64,000 bases of DNA, taken from assembly GCF_905220415.1 (NCBI RefSeq), contig NC_059566.1:3162001-3226000 (forward strand). Direction: 5' to 3'. The notes beneath the pieces were generated by a model, which ran no database searches, was not told the origin of the DNA, and was given only the letters and a program-made list of their open reading frames with translations. Position 1 is the first letter of the stretch; every line of letters begins with the position of its first letter. Positions 12,101-20,100 of this stretch are shown in pieces. The translations under genes and the position numbers were made by a program. This stretch comes from Colias croceus (Eukaryota; Arthropoda; Insecta; Lepidoptera; Pieridae).

Positions 12101-12543
12101 AGTATCATAATAATTCGTTCAGCGGTTTTCACAAACATACATACATTCTCTTCATTGACTGACCGGTTGGCTTAGTTGGTAGTTACCTTCTAAGTCAGAG
12201 GTCGTGTGTTGGATTCCCACCCGGGGCAAATATTTGTGTGATGAACATAGATGTTTGCTCTGTGTCTAGGTGTTAAATAAAAGTGTTCATTTAAAATTAT
12301 ATAAGCTTATCTGGTTTCCATAACACAAGCGAAAGCTTAGTATGGGATCAGATCGTGCCGTGTGTGAAAATGTCCTGAAATATTTATTTATTATTCCTAC
12401 AAACTATGTTTATATAATATTAGGATACTTACATCATAACCACAAGCCTCTCCCAAACCTTTAAAAGGGGTTAACAAATCGACTATTTCTGGATCCATTC
12501 CAAACACACAACTAATATAAATGATTATAATAATCAAGAGCAT
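109..12543 (-). CDS. Lysosomal alpha-mannosidase-like protein (GH38), 3' end outside window; catalytic residues altered
   Basis: Exons, 5' to 3' on the minus strand: 12433-12543, 11745-11847, 9893-9980, 7016-7080, 6209-6335, 5528-5733, 5116-5249, 4593-4729, 3411-3540, 2780-2855, 2276-2396, 1860-1950, 1527-1617, 109-752. They sum to 2124 nt (708 codons) with consistent phases and GT-AG borders. The start gives a signal peptide (MLLIIIIIYISCVFG), fitting a lysosomal or secreted enzyme. Family landmarks in order: VPHTHAELGYSKT (residues 53-65), PYFFYWWARRDG, GSWGMPDEG, VAWQADTFGHSRE (D184 aligns with the nucleophile), LKTKQDDFFPYS, FTSRPDLK, MQDHNIISG and CPFNISSCPF. The family normally removes alpha-linked mannose from glycoproteins with a zinc ion bound by an HxD pair, the nucleophile Asp and a later His. 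Here HxD reads HAE, the acid/base Asp of the GSDF motif is Met306, and QHHDAVTG reads QDHNIISG. The last visible exon carries an acidic Ser/Thr-rich insertion of about 150 residues. Family identity is secure; enzyme activity is doubtful. Confidence 0.88.
836..870 (+). repeat. Left-end fragment of TTA-type MITE
   Basis: Starts with the terminal motif GGCGATTTTTCAATCCTTGG of the MITE complete at 2998-3172, then diverges. It lies upstream of the last visible mannosidase exon, inside an intron. Confidence 0.55.
918..1095 (-). repeat. 3' tail of a non-LTR retroelement, minus orientation
   Basis: A TTTATTTATTTATTTA run (the A-rich tail of the opposite strand) is followed by the block GGCGGCCTTATC...GATCTCTGCCAGGCAACC. 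The same block occurs at 7640-7800, 27477-27712, 39708-39812 and 53305-53450. It looks like a LINE 3' end; the clade (CR1/Zenon-like?) is a guess. Confidence 0.5.
1640..1785. repeat. Short inverted-repeat element in mannosidase intron
   Basis: Left half reads CCACAAAACAATTTAAACAC with AGTCTAACTTTAA; the right half carries TTAAAGTTAAACCTTG with TATTTTGTG, an imperfect inverted repeat. A second partial copy lies inverted at 37388-37475. MITE-like. Confidence 0.5.
2096..2250 (+). mobile_element. Helitron-like element, family A, 3' truncated
   Basis: Shows the family A head (ACTAATATTATAAAGCTGAA), the CGCGCTAATCTCGGGA and GGTCCGATTTGAAAAATTC blocks and TTTATCGAGGAAGGCTATA, then loses the CCGCGGGGCACAGCTAGT end. 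Intron of the mannosidase gene. Confidence 0.7.
2440..2600 (-). repeat. GAAGTGAAACTTC-type MITE
   Basis: Carries CGTCATGGCAATACCGTCAT and AAAGAAGTTTCACTTCTGAC, the reverse complement of the copies at 11865-12028 and 32862-33013. Its short open frame is repeat sequence, not a gene. Confidence 0.6.
2998..3172. mobile_element. Complete 175-bp MITE with TTA target duplication
   Basis: Inverted ends GGGCCGATTTTTCAATCCTT and its complement, closed by AAGGATTGAAAAATCGGCCC, flanked by TTA on both sides (2995-2997, 3173-3175). A TTA duplication fits PIF/Harbinger-type MITEs. Other copies: 10821-11676 (interrupted), 27173-27291 and fragments at 836 and 37355. Confidence 0.8.
3615..3680 (+). repeat. 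Right-end fragment of GGGCCC-type MITE
   Basis: Contains CGCTGCCCATTATGAAGAGG and GCCC, matching the right end of the complete element at 6498-6676. Confidence 0.6.
3695..3885 (+). mobile_element. Helitron-like element, family C
   Basis: Runs from ACTACATAGCATAAAACAAA through GTCCCTATGTCC, GGATTTTGATGCG and AAGAGGAAGGTTTTAG to GCGGGCGAAGCCGCGGACGG and TAAGCTAG. CTAG terminus with GC hairpin; lies in mannosidase intron 8. Confidence 0.75.
4065..4282 (+). mobile_element. Helitron-like element, family B (Lep1-like)
   Basis: Starts CATACTAATATTATAAATGC with GAAAGTAACTCTG, includes TCCCACGGGAACGGGAACTA and ends near GGGAAGCTAGTG. The head and tail resemble the non-autonomous Lep1 Helitrons of Lepidoptera (from memory). 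Confidence 0.75.
5307..5498 (+). mobile_element. Helitron-like element, family A
   Basis: Full-length copy from AATACTAATATTATAAAGCG to AAAACCGCGGAAAACATCTA in mannosidase intron 6, about 30 bp from exon 6. Confidence 0.75.
6498..6676. mobile_element. GGGCCC-ended MITE, about 180 bp
   Basis: Inverted ends GGGCCCTCTACACAATGGGC and GCCCATTGTGAAGAGGGCCC. A right-end fragment of the same family lies at 3615-3680. Non-coding, in mannosidase intron 4. Confidence 0.75.
6693..6892 (-). mobile_element. Helitron-like element, family C, inverted
   Basis: Starts CTAGCTTACCGCCCGCGGTT and runs through CTAAAACCTTCC and CATAGGGTCAGAAAAAGCG, the reverse of the 3695 copy. Mannosidase intron 4. Confidence 0.72.
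7190..7410 (+). repeat. GAAGTGAAACTTC-type MITE, long form
   Basis: Begins TACTAGTGTACACACGTAAG, then AAGTGAAACTTCTTTATGACC, and ends CGATAAAGAAGTTTCACTTC. Nearly identical to 37085-37293 over about 200 bp, including GATGGCGCGTAACGGA and GTCACGCGTAA. Confidence 0.75.
7640..7800 (-). repeat. LINE 3' tail, minus orientation
   Basis: TTACTTATTTATTGCAC followed downstream by GGCGGCCTTATTGCTAAGC and CTCTACCAGGCAACATG. Same block as 918-1095. A family C Helitron end fragment follows at about 7920-7955. Confidence 0.5.
8093..9860. mobile_element. 1.77-kb TA-flanked DNA transposon with dispersed GACCCAT motifs (pogo-like?)
   Basis: Ends GGGTAAACGCAGGTATTAAC and, inverted, AGGTAAACGCAGCTATCAAC; both flanked by TA (8091-8092, 9861-9862), as expected of Tc1/mariner-type insertion. 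A word of the form TTACCGACCCAT or its reverse (GGGTCGGTAATA, GGGTCGTTGATA) recurs at the ends and internally, for example near 8110, 8300, 8990, 9000, 9045, 9390, 9810 and 9830. The only protein-like remnant is 8612-8683 on the minus strand (MEPRKRRKVFSKTKLAEAIN...), a basic helix-turn-helix-like start recalling pogo-type transposases, followed by a stop. It lies in mannosidase intron 3, 32 nt from the splice donor of exon 3. Confidence 0.75.
10040..10178 (-). mobile_element. Helitron-like element, family A, inverted, truncated
   Basis: Starts AGCTGTGCCCGCGGTTTTAC, continues GCTCCGCTCCTTTGGTC and ends at CAAACAAACAAACTTTT without the final head. Mannosidase intron 2. Confidence 0.7.
10180..10562 (+). 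repeat. AT-rich retroelement 3' end with ATTT tail
   Basis: Contains the hairpin CAGGCTCCTGAAAA...TTAGGAGCCTG (10455-10492) and ends in AATAAATGATTTATTTATTT. Reads like a LINE or SINE 3' region; no coding capacity seen. Confidence 0.4.
10821..11676. mobile_element. TTA-type MITE split by a nested insertion
   Basis: Left part from GGGCCGATTTTTCAATGCTT to TATTGTGTAATACTTT and right part from CTTTATTGGACGGATAAG to AAGCATTGAAAAATCGGCCC. Together they reproduce the 2998-3172 element, interrupted at its AATACTTTATTGG site by the 10955-11630 element. Confidence 0.8.
10955..11630. mobile_element. Fold-back element with perfect 176-bp inverted arms resembling inverted LTRs
   Basis: Arms 10955-11130 and 11455-11630 are exact reverse complements by eye. 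The insertion is flanked by the 4-bp duplication CTTT (10951-10954, 11631-11634). Each arm starts TGTAGCGACACC, has a TATA-like CTATATATACAAC, reaches CCTCCACA, then continues GTGGTGACC, with CCTGACA following on the left, which resembles an LTR followed by a tRNA primer-binding site. A purine tract (GGAGGGGAG) precedes the right arm. The core is GC-rich with short repeats of TTCCGACTCACTGG. The open frames here are by-products of this palindrome. It may be a TRIM-like retroelement with one LTR inverted, or a MITE with long TIRs. Confidence 0.75.
11865..12028 (+). repeat. GAAGTGAAACTTC-type MITE, short form
   Basis: CGTGTCAGAAGTGAAACTGC, then GCGTGACGGTATTGCCATGA, ending AATGAAGTTTCACTTC. Starts about 18 bp upstream of exon 2 of the mannosidase gene, on its intron side. 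Confidence 0.7.
12156..12395 (+). mobile_element. tRNA-derived SINE
   Basis: tRNA-like head with an A box (TGGCTTAGTTGG) and B-box-like GTGTTGGATTCCC, then the shared body CAAATATTTGTGTGATGAAC and TTCCATAACACAAG, ending TCCTGAAATATTTATTTA. Related copies at 44734-45003, 52587-52690 (inverted) and 37304-37353 (fragment). Confidence 0.75.
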
Positions 12544-12862
12544 AATATGATATTTTTTTTAATAATATTTGTATCGACAGCTTTAAAGTAGAAATGTAAA
12601 CTTAATTTTTAATAATTTATTGAAATTTAAGTAGATCAGAATAGTATTTTTTTCAGGCGTTTGGAAGTATAGTGACTTCGCTCACATAATAATTTTTTAA
12701 ATTTAAAAACTTATCAAATAACAATAATTTTAAGATTTTTTAATCATAAAACCTATTTGAAACCAGTTTGGTGCGAAATTATACTGTACAATGGCTTTCA
12801 TTCATTCATAATATTGTTTACACATTTTTGTATTTGTTTTTAAACAAGATGTTTATTATATA

Positions 12863-13330
12863 CTAGCTTCCGCCCGCGACTCCGTCCGCGCGGATGTCGG
12901 TCTTCGCGTGGATGGTTATTTCTCCATTTTGAGTACCTCTGTCAATAACATCTTATAAATATCTATTGGACCCAATTCCCAAATACGGCTAGGCCTATAA
13001 TAATACGCAACGTGTTTTCGCGGTTCTACGGAACAACGTCTATGGATAAAACTGAAAAATTAAGATTAATTTTTTTCTACGTATTTTTCCAGGATAAAAA
13101 ATATCCTATTTTACGCCCACGATAATAAGGTATAATTATACCAAGTTTCATCGAAATCGAACCGCTAGTTTTCACGTGATGCCTTCACATACAGACAGAC
13201 AGACAGACAGACAGACAAAAAATTTTTTAATCACATATTTGGGTTTGGTATCGATCCAGTAACACCCCCTGCTATTTATTTTTTCAATATTTTCAATGTA
13301 CAGAATTGACCCTTGTACAGATTTATTATA
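12863..13330 (+). mobile_element. Helitron-like family E element, interrupted
   Basis: Starts CTAGCTTCCGCCCGCGACTC, runs through CTATTGGACCCAATTCCC, a GACA run (13193-13216) and CAATGTACAGAATTGACCC to TTTATTATA, and resumes at 14823 with TATGTATAGATTA. Other copies: 40425-40752 and 50817-51280. Confidence 0.72.
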
Positions 13331-14822
13331 GGGGAGACCGGGTACAAAAGTAACGGTGGGTCGAAAGTAACAAATGATCTCTAGATTTATCCAATGGGCG
13401 AACACCGCTTAGCCTCTGTCAGGCGATAGCCGAGAGCGCCCCCTTTAATTGTATTCATTCGCCGCGTGTGCCACGCGCTGTTAGGCTGTGTGACAGGACG
13501 CAACGTGTTTTCACGAATCAAAAGTACGATTTTCTAAATTTTTTTATTAAACGTTTACGTAGTCTTAAAATAATGATAGAAATCTGAATGTTTGCATATC
13601 CATTCTTTATTAGAGTAATTGTATATTGCTCATAATCATTTTTATGTAACAAGTTCCGTTTTAAAGTTTTGTTGCACATCTTGGCAAAAATATAGACGGG
13701 TACAAAAGTAACATAGCCCTATGGGTACAAAAGTAACATGTTATTTTTGTCCCATTATGATTATGTATATTTTTATGTACATCTTTACTTCAACAGAATG
13801 CCGCGACAGCGCATTAGAACTACTGATCGAGTTAAACGGACTGAGACGGCTGAAGAGCATTTTGAAAGATAGTGCAACAAATTAGGGGCCTTGCAAAAAA
13901 AATATAATATTTGCCATTTAACATTATATAGATTTATAAAAGCCGGTAATACTAGTGCAGCTACCTTGCGTCGATCGAGATTTACTAATAACAAGTAAAG
14001 TAATCTACGCGACTATTTAATCGAGTGCTCTGCAGTTTATTTTCAGTTATCTCCATCAACGAGCATAATGTGAATAATTTTTTGATAACCTTGCTGAGGT
14101 ATTGGGAAAGGTACCAATTTGAGCCAAAAGAAATTTGGAATATAGACGAGACAGGGGTGACCACTATCCATAAACCTAACAAAATTTTAGATTAAAAAGG
14201 GATTAAACAAGTACCTAGGTGCTATAACCTTAGCAGAGCCTGGAAAATTAGTAACTAACTGTTGCTGTTACTAAAATTAGTTACTGCCATTAATGCTAAT
14301 AGGAGAACACATCCCGCTTTTTTCGTATTTCCGAGGGTCCTGTTGGTTGTACTGGAGCTAGAAATGCTAGTGGATGGATGCAGGATGTAGAATTTTTAAT
14401 TATAAAAAAATGATTCCCTTAATTAATTTCATAACTTAAACTAAGAATATTTTTTATAGATTTGTTTTGTACTATATTAGTAAGTATTATATTTAAAATA
14501 CAAAAGTTGATATGTGTTATTAATACAAAGTCTGTAAACAAACAATTTGTTGATTTACCATCATAATATTGTATTTATTACCAACCCCTTTTTCTTGTTA
14601 CTTTCGACCCACGACGTGTTACTTTCGACCTGCTTACGGGGTCGAAAGTAACAACCGACGATTTTTTTTTAAATTTCGTTTATTAATATAAATCACTACA
14701 TAATGTAATAAATTGAGACGCTAGTGTAAAGAATATAAACTAAATTTGTATATGGTTATATAAATTTAATGATAACAGTAACACCCAGTGAGAAATCAAG
14801 GCAAAAGTACAAAGTCCTCCCC
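13331..14822 (+). mobile_element. Decayed pogo/Tigger-type (Tc1/mariner superfamily) transposon, 1.49 kb
   Basis: Flanked by TA and ended by GGGGAGACC and its near complement (GTCCTCCCC). Transposase pieces on the plus strand: 13798 onward MPRQRIRTTDRVKRTE...; after a frameshift YNICHLTLYRFIKAG, a helix-turn-helix DNA-binding region; near 14115 FEPKEIWNIDETGVTT, a DDE-domain motif typical of pogo/CENP-B-like transposases; and near 14305 ANRRTHPAFFVFPRG with a TGARNASGWM-like block. Stops and frameshifts separate them. The word GGGTACAAAAGTAAC or GGGTCGAAAGTAAC recurs at least seven times on either strand (13340, 13361, 13697, 13719, 14598, 14616, 14637). Part of the flank between the mannosidase gene and the giant-exon gene. 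Confidence 0.82.
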
Positions 14823-14937
14823 TATGTATAGATTATACAAGCGAGTCGAAAGATATTATTCATAAATACTTCACATAACTGCAGAAACTTGTTTTTTTTA
14901 TATTTCAGAAAAGGTTTACTTAACGTTAAATCCATAT

Positions 14938-15120
14938 ATATAAGTACTTATTATAAAGCTGAAGAGTTTGTTTCTTTGAACGCGCTAATCTCAGGAACTA
15001 CTGGTCCTATTTGAAAAATTCTTTCGATGTTAGATAGCCCTTATGTTGAGGAAGGCTATATATCACGCTAAGACCAACAGGAGCAGAGCAATGCGAGTGA
15101 AACCGCGGGGCACAGCTAGC
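14938..15120 (+). mobile_element. Helitron-like element, family A
   Basis: From ACTTATTATAAAGCTGAAGA through TCACGCTAAGACCAACAGG to GCGGGGCACAGCTAGC. Confidence 0.75.
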
Positions 15121-15224
15121 TAGTAATGCGAAAGTTATTTGTTACTCCTTCACGCAAAAACTGCTGAAACGAGTTTCATGAAATTTGGCACACTTAGGGT
15201 AACTTGGATTAACACAGGCCTTAG

Positions 15225-15403
15225 TTTTTGTTTGTTTGAAAGTTTGTTTGTTTGTTTGAACCCGCTAATCTCAGGAACTACTTGTCCGATATGAAAAATT
15301 CTTTCGGTGTTAGATAATCCATTTATCAAGGAGGGCTATAGACGTATTGTGTCCTATTGGGTCCTAGAAATGCGGGTAAAACCGCGGGGCACAGCTAGTC
15401 GTC
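15225..15403 (+). mobile_element. Helitron-like element, family A, partial
   Basis: GTTTGTTTGAACCCGCTAAT through GGAGGGCTATAG to AAACCGCGGGGCACAGCTAG. A family B head fragment precedes it at about 15122-15220. Confidence 0.68.
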
Positions 15404-15654
15404 TACAAAAGTATTATAATGAAAAAGTCTAACCCTGACCTATGGCTAGAGAAAGTGATCACTTGCCAAATAGGTTAACTTTTATCCATCTGCCAATTAA
15501 ACAGTTTTCTTTGAACTGTGGACTCGTTTGTACTGACTAGTTCATCAAATTGTGAAGGTAAGGCTTATATTTTATTCATTCATTCATTCAATAAATAAAA
15601 TAACTGAGGAAACGTATTAGTAACAAATTACTAAACAATTAGATTCTTATCCAA

Positions 15655-15785
15655 ATTAATATTATAAATGCAAAAGTAACTCTGCCTGTCTGTCTGTCAA
15701 TCACGCCTAAACTACTGAACCAATTTTGAGTCTGAGTAACAGACAGACAGACAGAGTTACTTTCACATTTATAATATTAATATAG
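15655..15785. repeat. Two facing family B fragments forming a hairpin
   Basis: ATTATAAATGCAAAAGTAAC with TCTGCCTGTCTG faces its reverse CAGACAGACAGAGTTACTTT with CACATTTATAATATT across about 40 bp. Confidence 0.6.
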
Positions 15786-17151
15786 TTTCTAATAATAGTA
15801 TATACTTAGTATGGATTGTTTATTCATTGGCCAGGCTTGCAATCATACTATAAAGTTGTATACATTTCACAAACGTTGATTGACTGAGGTCGATCACGTA
15901 TGCCAATAACATATTTATAGGCAAGTGTCAATGCTATTTCGTCATTCTTTTGTCTTTAATGTGATTCGTATGCTTGGAATTTAGCTGTTTTCTAGGGACT
16001 TTTTTATTGAAGTCTATTGAAGTCTTCCAGGATCCAACTGAAATGAACACCGTCGTCTATAATAAGTACCTACTCAAACTAGTATAAGTACCTACCTACG
16101 CAAACCATCCGTCGTTTTTAGGGAATGTCAGTTAAAAATAATGTTTAAGCTATCTGAAACCTTTTATTTGCATCAACATCAATGTGATGACAAAAGCAGT
16201 CACATTTAATTATTATTGGAAATAGTCGATACTATATAAAATAGACTATGCCTGTAGAGTATACATTCAAATTAGAGTTTTAGATTTGTTAGATATGTAT
16301 TTATCTTTGTTGTATTCAACGCTGAACATAAGACTTTAACCTTATCTAAGCTTATCTACTAATTAATAAACCAAGAAGGTCTGTTTAAAAAATACCAGTC
16401 GAAATATACTAAAAATAAAATAGTAAACAGTTTGACTGCACCTTGAGTTTGAATACGTTATATCTTAATTATAATTGCCAACACAATGAGATATTTGATT
16501 GATTCGATTGCCAATATCGACGGGTGAGCCACAGGTGCAGTTTTCGTATGTGGTTCCGTATAAAAATTAATTTAATACTTACGTCCTAAAGTATGCAAAA
16601 ATTGATCGGTTAGTCAGTAAAGCGTGAAATGTCTACTTTAAAGAATATTTATAATGAACTAGCTTTTCGTCTGCAGCTTCACCCGCGTTCAGGATTGTGG
16701 CCTAAACCACTATTTTGAACCTTCATAGCCCATAGGTCATAGGAGGTCTTTCCATTTGCAAATATTGTCATTCCGCTTCTAAAATAAGTGGCTAAAACAT
16801 AAAGATATCAATTTTTGAGTTTGATTGCCCTGCAATCGTAAGTATCTAATAGTTGGTATGTTTTTTGGCATATTATGATATATTATGTAGTTAGATGTAG
16901 AAAGTGCTTCTAAAAGAAGTCTAATTGAATAAATAAATGTTTGAGTTTGATGAAAATTATCCTCTAAAATGAGCAGAATATTACCGTTCTATACCAGACA
17001 ATAAAGTATCGTATCATAATCGTAGTTGAATAAATATATTTATATTTAACGCATCCCTAAAGTTGAATCATACAGAAACATAATCAGGGTGACACCCACA
17101 TAAATTGTTTCTCATTCCCTCATAGTTATCCACGATTATAAGTACATTAAA
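15786..17151. other. Intergenic AT-rich stretch upstream of the giant-exon gene
   Basis: No convincing gene. It holds a short repeat piece at 16895-16952 (AAAGTGCTTCTAAAAGAAGT with AAATGTTTGAGTTTGA, shared with 38050-38766 and 52095-52262). A pyrimidine-rich AG at 17117-17135 could be a splice acceptor for an upstream exon. Confidence 0.4.
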
Positions 17152-20100
17152 ATGAAGTACGATTTTGTGTGTAAGAAGTGAGTTTTTAATTTTGTGTTTG
17201 TGTTTGTGAATTACATTGTAATAGTTATATTATGTTTAATATTGTTTCATACATTTAAAGCGTGATTGAAGATCTGTGTAAAGATTTTGGTGGATGAGTA
17301 AAATTTTTAAATGTTTATATTATAATATACTTAACAAGCTTTTATTAGCTTCATCTGTATGTTTGTATTATTGTATGTAGGTATATATATAAAACAAGCT
17401 TTCCACACGCGGCATCGCCCGAGCAGTCAAAGAAAAACCCACATAGTTCCCGTTCCCGTGGGATTTCCGGAATAAAACCTATCCTAGTCCTTTCTCGGGT
17501 ATCAAAATATCTCTATGCCAAATTTCATGCAAATTGGTTCAGTAGTTAAGGCGTGATTGAGTAACAGACAGACAGACAGAGTTTTTCGCATTTATAATAT
17601 AGGTAAGTATGGATGTTTGTATTTAACCGACACCTTGAGACTCGATTTTGATATACATTCAGACAATACAATAATTTCATTCATGAATTGTTGTTATCTT
17701 AAAAATACATTATTTAGTCTTCATAAATTATTTTAGGATTACCACCTGTGATTACCACGTTATTTTTAATTATACTCAGTTTATTCGTAATTCATTTTTT
17801 AAGTTGTGGTGTAACTTTTGTTCTCAGTATATTAAAAAAACTATCAAGTAGTTACATATGTTTTTAAATTATTTATCTTTAACTACCTAGCTCATTCTTG
17901 ATTTATGCATTTTACTTAAGTCTTAACAGTCATAACTTACTTTTTCAGTGGCCAAAACACACCAGCTCTGGATGACTACGAGGGAATCTATACAGTACAA
18001 TCGGCCAATATAAATCGAACATCACAAGAAACAGTCGAGGTATCTACTCAAATTAACCAACCAATACAAGAATTTCCAAAAGCCCTAAATTCGTATAAAG
18101 CCCTTAAGAAGCAATACAAACCCTTCACTGGTTCTGAGAAATTCCCTTTTCTAAACCAACCCTTAACTCTAAACCATGATCTTAAAGATGAGCTGGTAAC
18201 TAATGGTAACGCAGAAGAGATAAAATTTAAACAAACAGAATATTCCGATGAAGATACCAAGAGAAAAGAAAAGGAGCTTGCAGTTAAAACGATAGTCGAA
18301 AGGCTCAAATTTATACAATCCCTTACCAGTAATAGGGCTTACGAAGAATACAAACATGAGTTTGAAAAACACCATGTCCAGGACAAGATTGAAAATAGCT
18401 TTAAACAGGAAAAGAAAGAAGTTAAACATATACAAAAAATAGAAAAATTTAATAAAAAGGAGTTGAAATGTGAGACGAATAAGAATGATTTGCAAACGAT
18501 TAAAATGACAGCATTTGATATTGTTGATGAAAATATCAAAAGAGCTGTCTCGGTAGCTGAAGAAATAAAAAGGGAGATTGATGTGGAATTGACAGATAAA
18601 CGGCAAACTATAGAAAAAAGGGAATTAAAAGTCGATAACAAAGTCAAGTCTTCTGGTTTTCAAAAGGAAAGTTTCGAGAATAAAGATAAACAAACGACTG
18701 AATCTTCTCTAAAAAGATTAACTAAACAAAGTGCTTTTAATCTTGGCCTGCAAACTATACCTTATATGAAATCTTACATGGAATCTAATTATTTCAAAAC
18801 AATTATTGTAAAAACGATATTTCTTCACTTAACTAAGTTCCTAGTGTCTTTATCAAGATACATGTTAAGTAAACAGAAATCAATGAAACAAATATATGAG
18901 TACAATAAGCAACTTAAAGAAAGTCAATATATCATGTTTGAAGGACAAGATGAAGAGTATTATGAAGACAGAATTTTGTCTGGAGCTGAAATGTCAAGAA
19001 AATTTGGTAAAACTCCTTTAGAATTTACTGAAAAGATGGACCAAGTAATAATTGAAATGGAAGGTGAAACTAGAGTCGAGAGAAGTAGGTCCAGAAGTCG
19101 AAGCAGAGTTACAGAAAGTGTGACAAGTAATGAATGGGAATATGAAATGAAAACTAAAGTAATGGAAGAGTTGGTGAAGAAATTTTACTATGCCTACGTA
19201 TTGTTCGTAGGATGGAGTGAGTATTATGATGTTGGTGAAGTAAAGCAATCCAAAGAGCGTCTAGAGTCTTCTACAGAGGAGATAATGAAGAAGGACATAA
19301 TTGAGAAAGAACTTAAAGAGATTGTTATTAGGGATGAGACTCCATTGACTTACGTAGCTGTTGTTGAATCTCATGTTTATCCAAATGAAGAGGCTATCCG
19401 ACGAGATACTTTGAAAATAACTGAACAAGTTGAAAAAATCGCGGTCGATATCAAAAAAGAACAAACGGCAACTTGCACTGATCTCCAGCATCACGTTGTA
19501 GAAATAAGAAAAGAAAAACCAGAAAAGATAGTAGTTGTCGAGTCTATTGAAGACATTACTCCGATAGATGAAGAAAAACCAGTAGCTTTCTTGGAAAAGG
19601 GAATAACTGGAATCACTGTCCAAACTACGGAAGTTTTAGAACCTGTGATGGAAATAAAAACTGAGCAAATTCAACTGAAGCAAGCCCGTTCTTCAATAGA
19701 AAAATCTGGTGTCAATATAGCTAGCAGCGAGGCTATAGTACTTCAAGAAGAAAAAGATGAAGAATTTGTTTTGCCTGATACGCTGCCAAGAAAATCAATC
19801 ACAATGATAGAACCCCCATTAAAAATAGTAGCTGAAACGACAGAGGTTCAAATAAATGAAATGCAAACCGAACCACTGCAAGAATTCAAATCTAAAGTAG
19901 AAATGTCTAATGCAACTGTTGAACCAGTCATAAAACCAGTTGCTGAAGTATTTGAGACTACAATAAATCAACCAAATACAGAAACAATCGAGGCTCTTGA
20001 AGTTAAGCAAGAAATGCCTAAAGTATTATTGGAGCCTATAACAAAATATATTGCTGAAACAAATATAGTAAAGACGGATGAAGCAAATATAAGTAAGTTT

